Below the pieces are notes generated by a model. That model did not search any database. It was given only the letters and a program-made list of their open reading frames with translations, and was not told the DNA's origin. Positions 58,086 through 64,000 of a DNA stretch of 64,000 bases are shown one piece after another. The translations under genes and the position numbers were made by a program. The first letter of the stretch is position 1. The number at the start of each line of letters is the position of its first letter. Source of the stretch: Curtobacterium sp. VKM Ac-1395 (GTDB lineage: Bacteria; Actinomycetota; Actinomycetes; Actinomycetales; Microbacteriaceae); the NCBI RefSeq assembly GCF_015350975.1, contig NZ_JADKRX010000004.1, forward strand, positions 124,001 through 188,000, written 5' to 3'.

Positions 58086-59044
58086 GGGTCCTCGTCACGG
58101 GGGCGAGTGGGTTCCTCGGTCGTGCCGTCGCCGCCGCCGTGCGGGACGCCGGCCACGAGGTCCGGACGTTCCAGCGGCGACCGTCGGGGGTCGACGGCGT
58201 CTCGGACTCGCTCGGGACGATGACCGACGCGGCTGCGGTCGCGCGGGCGGTGGACGGCGTGGAGGCGGTCATGCACCTCGCCGCGAAGGTCTCGCTCGCC
58301 GGCGACCCCGCCGACTTCGAGCGGGTGAACGTCGAGGGCACGCGGACGCTCCTCGCGGCAGCGCGATCGGCCGGGGTGTCCCGGTTCGTGTTCGTGTCGT
58401 CACCCTCGGTCGCGCACACCGGGTCGTCGATCTCCGGCGACGGTGCCGCACCGGCGTCGCCGGCACACGCCCGCGGGGACTACGCCCGGACGAAGGCTGC
58501 CGCCGAACTGCTCGCCCTGGCCGCCGACGCCCCCGGGTTCGCCGTCGTGGCCGTCCGACCGCACCTGGTGTGGGGCCCGGGGGACACGCAGCTCGTCGGA
58601 CGGATCGTCGACCGTGCCGCACGAGGGCGACTCCCGCTGCTCGACAGCGGCGCCGCGCTCATCGACTCCTGCTACGTGCACAACGCCGCCTCCGCGATGG
58701 TCGCCGCGCTCGACCGTGCCGACGCCGACGAGGTCCACGGCAACGCCTACGTCGTGACGAACGGGGAGCCCCGGCCGGTCGCGGACCTGCTCGACGGCAT
58801 CTGCCGGGCGTCCGGCGTGCCGACCCCGGGATGGCACGTCCCCGCCGGTGTCGCCCGCGCGGCCGGGTCCTTCGTCGAGGCCGTGTGGCGCGTCCGTCCG
58901 GGTGCGGACGAGCCGCCGATGACGCGTTTCCTCGCCGAGCAGCTGTCGACGTCGCACTGGTTCGACCAGCGGCGCACCCGGCGGGACCTCCGGTGGGAGC
59001 CCAGCGTGTCGATCGACGAGGGGCTGCGCCGGCTCGCTGGCTGA
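58082..59044 (+). CDS. oleD: OleD NADPH-dependent 2-alkyl-3-oxoalkanoate reductase
   Basis: A 320-residue extended short-chain dehydrogenase. VRVLVTGASGFLGRAV holds the dinucleotide-binding loop, HLAAKVS follows, and DYARTKAAAE supplies the catalytic Tyr and Lys. In olefin synthesis OleD reduces the beta-keto acid from OleA to the beta-hydroxy acid used by OleC. GTG start overlaps the oleBC stop. It completes the four-step pathway in one operon. Confidence 0.9.
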   Translation: MRVLVTGASGFLGRAVAAAVRDAGHEVRTFQRRPSGVDGVSDSLGTMTDAAAVARAVDGVEAVMHLAAKVSLAGDPADFERVNVEGTRTLLAAARSAGVSRFVFVSSPSVAHTGSSISGDGAAPASPAHARGDYARTKAAAELLALAADAPGFAVVAVRPHLVWGPGDTQLVGRIVDRAARGRLPLLDSGAALIDSCYVHNAASAMVAALDRADADEVHGNAYVVTNGEPRPVADLLDGICRASGVPTPGWHVPAGVARAAGSFVEAVWRVRPGADEPPMTRFLAEQLSTSHWFDQRRTRRDLRWEPSVSIDEGLRRLAG

Positions 59045-59118
59045 CGTCCCGCGCCGCTGCGCGCGTGCTGTGCTGCCGTCCTGTGCCACGCGGTCGTCGC
59101 GTCCGTAGTGTCGGGGAC

Positions 59119-60018
59119 ATGACAACCACCGTCCTCGTCGCCGGCGCCACCGGAGACCTCGGGGGCCGCATCGTCGGCTCACTCCTCGACCACGACACCC
59201 GGGTCCGCGTGCTCACGCGCCCGGGCAGCTCCTCCGCCACCGAGCAGTACGGCGGCACCGACCGCGTCGAGGTCGTCACCGCGGCGTACACCGACCACGC
59301 GGCCCTCGTGGCGGCGCTGACGGACGTCGAGGTCGTCGTCTCCGCGGTCAGTGGCACGCGCTCGGTGATCGTCGACGCGCAGACGGCGCTGCTCGCCGCC
59401 GCGGTCGAGGCCGGCGTGCCGCGCTTCATCCCGTCCGACTACTCCGCCGACTACCGGTCCATCACCCCGGGGACGAACCGGAACTTCGAGCTGCGCCGCG
59501 AGTTCGCCGCCACCCTCGACGCCGCACCGATCCGCGCCACGTCGGTCCTCAACGGCGCGTTCGCCGACATGCTCACCGGGCAGGCGCCCATGATCCTGTT
59601 CGACCGTCGCCGCGTGCTGTTCTGGTCCTCGGCCGACCAGGTCCTCGACTTCACCACGAAGGACGACGTCGCACGCGTGACCGCCGCGGCAGCCCTCGAC
59701 CCGAACGCCCCGCGGGTCGTCGAGGTCGCTGGGGACCAGGTCACCGCCCGGTCCGTCGCCGACACGATGTCGCGCCTGACGGGCATGCCCTTCCGTCTGC
59801 AGTGGGCGGGCACGGCGACGACGCTCTCGGGCATGGCGAAGGTCGGGCGCCGCCTGTCGAAGGACCCGGACGAGCCCTTCCCGGCGTGGCAGGGGATGCA
59901 GTACTTCGTGAGCATGTTCAGCGGCGAGGCCGAGCTCCACCACGTGGACAACGACCGCTACGGTCCCCACACATGGACGACGGTCGAGGACGTCCTGGCA
60001 GCGCACGTCGCGGCCTGA
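59119..60018 (+). CDS. NmrA-like NAD(P)-binding protein
   Basis: A 299-residue atypical short-chain dehydrogenase. TVLVAGATGDLGGRIVGSLL is the dinucleotide-binding motif; FIPSDYSADYRSI and FELRREF resemble phenylcoumaran benzylic ether / isoflavone reductase-like proteins. A catalytic Lys is not clear, so it may be a redox sensor (NmrA type) or a reductase of aromatic compounds. It is 74 bases from oleD and may have its own promoter (GTAGTG before the ATG). Confidence 0.8.
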   Translation: MTTTVLVAGATGDLGGRIVGSLLDHDTRVRVLTRPGSSSATEQYGGTDRVEVVTAAYTDHAALVAALTDVEVVVSAVSGTRSVIVDAQTALLAAAVEAGVPRFIPSDYSADYRSITPGTNRNFELRREFAATLDAAPIRATSVLNGAFADMLTGQAPMILFDRRRVLFWSSADQVLDFTTKDDVARVTAAAALDPNAPRVVEVAGDQVTARSVADTMSRLTGMPFRLQWAGTATTLSGMAKVGRRLSKDPDEPFPAWQGMQYFVSMFSGEAELHHVDNDRYGPHTWTTVEDVLAAHVAA

Positions 60019-60066
60019 CCGTCCGGCGTCGCCGAGACGCCGGCGTTGGGCCTGCCGAGGTGCACA

Positions 60067-60175
60067 AAACACCGGTGTTTCGCGGAGGCGCCGCGGAAAG
60101 TCGCGGCGTCGTGCCTAGGCGCCGGTGTTTTGCCCCCGGACCGCGACGTCCCGCCGCAAGACGCCGGTGTCTTGC
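60067..60175. repeat. Cluster of short palindromes with GCCGGTGTTTTGC motif
   Basis: AAACACCGGTGTTT (60067-60080) is a perfect 14-bp palindrome; GCAAGACGCCGGTGTCTTGC (60156-60175) is a 20-bp palindrome with one mismatch; between them lies a half-copy GCGCCGGTGTTTTGC (about 60119-60132). The first may terminate the NmrA-like gene; the repetition suggests a small local repeat family. Confidence 0.5.
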
Positions 60176-60216
60176 AACCGGACGCGGGCGTCGGGCGTCG
60201 GCGGTACGGTCGTCGC

Positions 60217-60687
60217 ATGGACAGGTCCGAGGTCATCGCTGCCGCCGCAGCCGCGCACGCCGCCCGCATCGCCGCTGCCGGCGGTGACGACTCCGCCGCG
60301 CGGGACCGCGCCGAGTCGGCAGCGTCAGCGCCGCAGGACCACAGCCGCGTGGACGAGGCCGACCGGGCCGCCGACCGCACCGAGGGGGTCCTCTCCGACT
60401 GGCGCCGGATGGGCACCCGCCGCGGGGTGTCCCCGGACGCCCAGGTCCGGGCAGCGTGGTCCGTCGGTGGCGTCCCCGACCCGGGCCCCGGCCGAGCGCT
60501 GGCGAACGTGCTGCTCTCCACGGCAGGCCACGCGGGTCGGGTCGCCGATGCCGCGCGCCGCAACGAACGCCTGAGCGGCGCCGCCCGCACGGCCGCACGC
60601 CGCACCGTCCGGCGGTACACGGACCACGGCGCCGAGATGTCGACCCTCGGGGACGTCCTGCGCGACCAGCAGCCCGACGCCGAGTAG
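60217..60687 (+). CDS. Small Ala/Arg-rich protein of unknown function
   Basis: A 156-residue soluble, highly charged protein, mostly helical by composition (VIAAAAAAHAARIAAAGG, ADRTEGVLSDWRRMG). No family recognised. TACGGT ends six bases before the ATG, which fits a leaderless promoter and supports it being real. It is convergent with the oxidoreductase gene at 60783. Confidence 0.6.
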   Translation: MDRSEVIAAAAAAHAARIAAAGGDDSAARDRAESAASAPQDHSRVDEADRAADRTEGVLSDWRRMGTRRGVSPDAQVRAAWSVGGVPDPGPGRALANVLLSTAGHAGRVADAARRNERLSGAARTAARRTVRRYTDHGAEMSTLGDVLRDQQPDAE

Positions 60688-60727
60688 GGCACACCGCGCA
60701 GCCGGCTCCGGACCGCACCCCGGGAAC

Positions 60728-60767
60728 GACGGGAGGCCCAGTGCCAGCTGGCACCGGGCCTCCCGTC
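60728..60767. terminator. GGGAGGC-family palindrome between convergent genes
   Basis: Arms 60728-60747 and 60748-60767 (GACGGGAGGCCCAGTGCCAG) pair with one or two mismatches, between the stops at 60687 and 60783. Confidence 0.65.
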
Positions 60768-60782
60768 CGAAAGTGGCAGACG

Positions 60783-61772
60783 CTACGGGCGCAGGAGCAC
60801 CTTGCCGACGCGACCGGCGGTGTCCGAGGCGCGGACCGCGTCGCGGACGTCCTCGAACACGAAGGTCTCGGCGACGGGGAGCGTCAGCGAGCCGTCCAGC
60901 ACGCGCTGGATGAGCTCACCGAAGAGCTGCTGCTTCGTGTCGGCGGGCATGGTCCGCGACACGACGCTGCCCCAGAAGCCCTTGACCGTGACCTGCTTGA
61001 AGATCACGGCACCGGACGGGATCTCCATCGTCGGCGACGCCATGGCGCCGAAGACGACGAGCGTGCCGTTCTCGGCGAGTGTCGAGACGATGTCGGCTGC
61101 GGCCTTCCCGCCGACGGACTCGACGCCCGCGACGATCGGGGCGCCACCGGTGATCGCCGTGACCTGGTCCTGCCAGTCCTCGGCGTCCGTGGCGACGATG
61201 CGCTCGATGCCCTGTTCGCGGAGCTCGTCGACACCGGCGGCGCGACGCACCAGCCCGACGACGTTGATGCCCCGCGCTGCGGCGAGCTGCGCGACCATGC
61301 GGCCGACGGCGCCGTTCGCGGCGTTCTGGATGAGCCAGTCGCCCTCGTGCAGGTCGAGGGAGTGCAGCAGGCTGATGGCGCTGAACGGCATCGAGACGAG
61401 CTGGGCAGCGGACTCGTCGGTCATGGCCTCGGGCACGGGGATGAGCCCGGCCGCGTCGGCGACGTAGTACTCGGCCCACACGCCGAAGGTCCCACCGGCG
61501 ACGCGCTGACCGACGGAGAGGGCCGTGACGCCCTCGCCGAGGGCCTCGACGACGCCGAGCGCCTCGGTGCCGGACTGGGCGGGCAGCTCGGGCTTGAAGC
61601 CGTAGGTGCCGCGGACGGTCCACAGGTCGTGGTTGTGGATCGGGGAGAGGACCGTGCGGACCAGGACCTGGCCGGCGGCGGGCTGGGGGACCGGGCGCTC
61701 GGCGACGGTCAGGACGTCGGCGGGCTCGGCGAAGGTCTCGTGGACGACGGCGCGCATGGTGGAGTCGGTCAT
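60783..61772 (-). CDS. Zinc-independent MDR oxidoreductase (quinone/enoyl reductase-like)
   Basis: A 329-residue MDR enzyme. MRAVVHETFAEPADVLTVAERPVP starts the GroES-like domain, the GTEALGVVEALGEGV segment follows, and WLIQNAANGAVGRMVAQLAAARG is the NADPH-binding loop with the N-A-A-x-G-A-V-G pattern of 2-enoyl thioester reductase-like proteins. Zinc-binding Cys are absent. It starts three bases after the ohr stop, so it is co-transcribed with ohr and may detoxify unsaturated products of lipid peroxidation (inference). Confidence 0.87.
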   Translation of the reverse strand: MTDSTMRAVVHETFAEPADVLTVAERPVPQPAAGQVLVRTVLSPIHNHDLWTVRGTYGFKPELPAQSGTEALGVVEALGEGVTALSVGQRVAGGTFGVWAEYYVADAAGLIPVPEAMTDESAAQLVSMPFSAISLLHSLDLHEGDWLIQNAANGAVGRMVAQLAAARGINVVGLVRRAAGVDELREQGIERIVATDAEDWQDQVTAITGGAPIVAGVESVGGKAAADIVSTLAENGTLVVFGAMASPTMEIPSGAVIFKQVTVKGFWGSVVSRTMPADTKQQLFGELIQRVLDGSLTLPVAETFVFEDVRDAVRASDTAGRVGKVLLRP

Positions 61773-61775
61773 GGG

Positions 61776-62198
61776 TCAGTCCTCCGAGACGGTGATGGTG
61801 ACGTCGATGTTGCCGCGCGTCGCGTTCGAGTACGGGCACACCTGGTGGGCGGCGTCCGCGAGGGCCTGGGCCTGGTCGTGGTCCATGCCCGGGATGACGA
61901 CCTCGAGCATGACGGCGAGCTGGAAGCCGCCCTGGCCGTTCGGGCCGATCTGCACGCGACCGCCGACGGACGAGTCGGTGACCTTGACCTTCTGCGAGCG
62001 GGCGACGCCCTGCAGTGCGGAGTGGAAGCACGCGGCGTAGCCGGCGGCGAAGAGCTGCTCGGGGTTGGCGCCGTTGCCGGAGCCGCCCATGTCCTTCGGG
62101 ATCGCCATGTCGAGGTCGACGCGGCCGTCGCTGGTGGCGACGTGGCCGTTCCGGCCCTCTCCGGTGGAGATGGCTTCTGCGGTGTAGAGGACGTCCAT
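61776..62198 (-). CDS. ohr: Organic hydroperoxide resistance protein Ohr
   Basis: A 140-residue thiol peroxidase. The two catalytic Cys are in AACFHSAL (about residue 57) and HQVCPYSNATRGN (about 121), and the start VLYTAEAISTGEGRNGHV is typical. It reduces organic hydroperoxides in the cytoplasm using lipoylated partners. It lies 26 bases downstream of the ohrR-like stop and upstream of the MDR gene. Confidence 0.94.
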   Translation of the reverse strand: MDVLYTAEAISTGEGRNGHVATSDGRVDLDMAIPKDMGGSGNGANPEQLFAAGYAACFHSALQGVARSQKVKVTDSSVGGRVQIGPNGQGGFQLAVMLEVVIPGMDHDQAQALADAAHQVCPYSNATRGNIDVTITVSED

Positions 62199-62224
62199 GG
62201 TGGAGGTTCCTTTCCTTCGTGGGG

Positions 62225-62680
62225 TCAGTGGTCCGTCGGCGCCGGGGCGGGCGCAGCGGCGGCGTGCATCGTCTCGGTCAGACGGTGCAGGGTCTGGATG
62301 AGCTCGGCGGCGGCACGCTCGTCGGGCAGCCCCGTGCCGGCGGCGATCCGCCCGGGGATGTCGGCGAGCTCGCCCCGGAGGGCACGCCCGCGCTCGCCGG
62401 TGGTCACGGTGACGACGCGCTCGTCCGCGCTGCGGCGCTCACGGCGCACCAGGTCCGACTGCTCCATGCGGCGCAGCAGCGGCGACAGGGTGCCGGAGTC
62501 GAGCTGCAGGTGCTCCCCGAGGCCCGAGACGGTCTGGTCGCCCTCCACCCACAGGGTGACGAGGACGAGGTACTGCGGGTAGGTCAGCCCCCAGGGCTCG
62601 AGCATGGAGCGGTAGGCCTGCGTGGTGGCGCGGGTCGCTGCGTAGAGGGAGAAGCACACCATCTCGTCGGTCACGGGCAT
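62225..62680 (-). CDS. ohrR: OhrR-type MarR regulator
   Basis: A 151-residue MarR protein. The redox-sensing N-terminal Cys lies in VCFSLYAATRA (about residue 9), as in OhrR; LTYPQYLVLVTLW, LGEHLQLDSGTLSPLLRRME and RRSADERVVTVTTGERG form the winged helix. Oxidation of this Cys by organic peroxide releases DNA. The start at 62680 (MPVTDEM) places the Cys at the usual spot; the longer reading from 62713 would run over the likely operator. Confidence 0.9.
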   Translation of the reverse strand: MPVTDEMVCFSLYAATRATTQAYRSMLEPWGLTYPQYLVLVTLWVEGDQTVSGLGEHLQLDSGTLSPLLRRMEQSDLVRRERRSADERVVTVTTGERGRALRGELADIPGRIAAGTGLPDERAAAELIQTLHRLTETMHAAAAPAPAPTDH

Positions 62681-62689
62681 GACTCCACC

Positions 62690-62717
62690 GTCGCACACAA
62701 CCGGGTTGCGCACAACC
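62690..62717. promoter_or_regulatory. Two OhrR-like operator sites
   Basis: GGTTGCGCACAACC (62704-62717) is a near-perfect palindrome, and GTCGCACACAACC (62690-62702) is a second imperfect copy 14 bases away. They lie between ohrR and the divergent mevalonate kinase gene, immediately before the ohrR start. Confidence 0.6.
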
Positions 62718-62775
62718 TTTCCGTGCGCCTGCTGAGCGGTCGCGCAGCGAGGCCGTTAGGCTGACGGGACCAACG

Positions 62776-63753
62776 ATGACCAGCAACCACCCAGCCTCGG
62801 CACGAACGACGACCCCGCGAGTCGGCTCGTCGACGTCCCACGGCAAGACGATCCTGATCGGCGAGCACGCCGTGGTGTACGGCGCACCCGCCCTCGTGCT
62901 CCCGGTCAACGACGTCCGGGTCACGGCCACGGTCACGCCCACCCCGGGCAGCAGCGGGCACGGGCTCGAGTCCGCGGTGCACACCGGTCCGCTCGACCTG
63001 GCCCCCGCCGCGGTCCTGCCCACGGTCACGGCGGTCACCGCCACCCTGCGCCACCTCGGCGTCACGGACCAGCACTTCCACGTGCGGGTCGACAGCGACG
63101 TGCCCACCGCCCGCGGCATGGGCTCGAGCGCAGCCGTCGCCGCCGCGGTCACGGCCGCCGTCGCCGACGCCCTCGGGGTGACGCTCGACGCGCAGACCCA
63201 CCACGACCTGATCCAGGAGTGCGAGCGCGTCGCCCACGGTCGGCCGTCCGGACTCGACGCCCGCGGGGTCGTCGCGGACGTGCCCGTCTGGTTCGAGGAC
63301 GGCCACGTCGAGCCCGTCGACGTCACCGGGGAGTTCGTCTTCGTCGTCGCCGACACCGGCGTGCCCGGCCACACCCGCGGCGCCGTCGCCGCCGTCCGCG
63401 AGCACCACGACCGGGCCCCCGCCGAGGTCGATGCGGTGATCGGACAGATCGGCGACCTGGCCCGACGCGCACGGGGGACACTGGTCGACGGCGATGCCCA
63501 GGCGCTCGGTGCCACCATGGACGCCGCGCACGCACTGCTGACCACCCTCGACGTGTCGAGCGACGACCTCGACCGCCTCGTCGGCGCCGCCCGCAGCGCG
63601 GACGCCCTCGGCGCGAAGCTCACGGGCGGTGGACGGGGCGGCTGCGTCCTCACACTCGCCGCCGACGGCGACCACGCGGTCCGGATCGCCGACGCGCTCC
63701 GTGCCGCCGGTGCCACCGCCACCTGGACCACTCGGATCGGAGACCGTGCCTGA
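62776..63753 (+). CDS. mvk: Mevalonate kinase
   Basis: A 325-residue GHMP kinase. HGKTILIGEHAVVYGAPAL near residue 22 is the mevalonate kinase N-terminal motif, PTARGMGSSAAVAAAV (about 112) is the GHMP phosphate loop, and KLTGGGRGGCVL near the end completes the site. It phosphorylates mevalonate in isoprenoid synthesis. Its stop overlaps the next start by one base (TGATG), so it leads a mevalonate pathway operon. Confidence 0.92.
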   Translation: MTSNHPASARTTTPRVGSSTSHGKTILIGEHAVVYGAPALVLPVNDVRVTATVTPTPGSSGHGLESAVHTGPLDLAPAAVLPTVTAVTATLRHLGVTDQHFHVRVDSDVPTARGMGSSAAVAAAVTAAVADALGVTLDAQTHHDLIQECERVAHGRPSGLDARGVVADVPVWFEDGHVEPVDVTGEFVFVVADTGVPGHTRGAVAAVREHHDRAPAEVDAVIGQIGDLARRARGTLVDGDAQALGATMDAAHALLTTLDVSSDDLDRLVGAARSADALGAKLTGGGRGGCVLTLAADGDHAVRIADALRAAGATATWTTRIGDRA

Positions 63754-64000
63754 TGACCGCCACCGCCGTCGCGCACCCCAACATCGCCCTCGTGAAGTAC
63801 TGGGGCAAGGCGGACGCCGACCTCGCGCTGCCCGCGACGGGCAGCGTCTCGATGGGCCTCGACGTCTTCCCGACGACGACCTCCGTCACCCTGCAGGACA
63901 GCCAGGAGGCCCGTGATGCGTTCGTCCTGAACGGTCGCGTCGTCGAGGACGGTCCCCTGACACGCGTCGAGCGGTTCCTCGACCTGGTCCGGGAGCTCGC
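63753..64000 (+). CDS. mvaD: Diphosphomevalonate decarboxylase, truncated by the window end
   Basis: The first 82 codons of a GHMP-superfamily protein. TATAVAHPNIALVKYWGKAD and LPATGSVSMGLDVFPTTT are the conserved opening of diphosphomevalonate decarboxylase, which turns mevalonate diphosphate into isopentenyl diphosphate. It continues past 64000. Coupled to mevalonate kinase by overlapping stop and start. Confidence 0.9.
   Translation, partial: MTATAVAHPNIALVKYWGKADADLALPATGSVSMGLDVFPTTTSVTLQDSQEARDAFVLNGRVVEDGPLTRVERFLDLVREL

Noticed and set aside
1..64000. tRNA, rRNA or insertion sequence genes
   Set aside because: No cloverleaf with CCA-adjacent acceptor, rRNA segment, transposase or terminal inverted repeat set with target duplication was seen in the gaps.

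Overview
The window is high-GC DNA with short intergenic gaps, many 4-base ATGA/GTGA gene overlaps, GTG starts and several apparently leaderless promoters with -10 boxes of the TACGCT/TACCGT type. Together with the gene content this points to an actinobacterium, most likely a Microbacteriaceae member such as Curtobacterium (inference from style and content; no 16S or tRNA gene is present). I see about 57 protein genes, no RNA genes, no insertion sequence and no CRISPR array. It reads as ordinary chromosome with several catabolic islands.

Layout. 1-5.5 kb: a flavin-type stress protein, a TetR regulator, a drug-type MFS exporter, and a MarR regulator facing an NADPH:quinone-type oxidoreductase across twin palindromic operators; then small membrane genes (SdpI-like) and a DUF4177 protein. 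5.7-12.5 kb: a GntR regulator, DUF969-DUF979-DUF2891, a secreted GH16 enzyme, and pxpC-pxpB-pxpA (5-oxoprolinase). The same 13-bp palindrome lies at the front of both the DUF969 operon and pxpA, which suggests one 5-oxoproline (pyroglutamate) regulon with a transporter encoded by DUF969/DUF979. 12.7-19.2 kb: a divergent sugar locus (DeoR plus GH4 glycosidase one way; PfkB kinase, solute-binding lipoprotein and two permeases the other) with no ATPase gene. 19.3-29.6 kb: a monooxygenase-fold protein, then an APC permease, two DUF1989 proteins, biotin-dependent urea/guanidine carboxylase, allophanate hydrolase and a TetR regulator, all on the minus strand, with a 20-bp palindrome before the permease and an octanucleotide tandem repeat inside the cluster.

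29.7-36.5 kb: a leaderless PadR operon, a large secreted metallophosphoesterase, a HupE/UreJ-like membrane protein, a lipoprotein and a small DUF3892-like protein. 37-43 kb: MFS exporter/TetR pair with twin operators, a GAF-ANTAR RNA-binding regulator, a fatty acid desaturase, and a RimK-type ligase carrying a C-terminal RCK_C (TrkA-C) domain opposite a RimK-linked zinc protease. 43-49 kb: ECF sigma factor with an overlapping membrane partner, nitronate monooxygenase, glucose-6-phosphate isomerase and a LysM lipoprotein. 49-54.1 kb: a 1705-residue cell-wall protein with fourteen 90-residue Ig-like repeats and an LAFTG sorting signal. 54.3-59 kb: oleA, an oleBC fusion and oleD for long-chain olefin synthesis. 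59-64 kb: an NmrA-like protein, a small protein, an MDR oxidoreductase, ohr/ohrR, and the start of a mevalonate operon running off the end.

A family of 40-50 bp palindromes with a GACGGGAGGC...GCCTCCCGTC core sits at 3' ends of genes or between convergent genes and probably serves as bidirectional terminators. One half-copy is embedded in frame at the OleB/OleC fusion joint.
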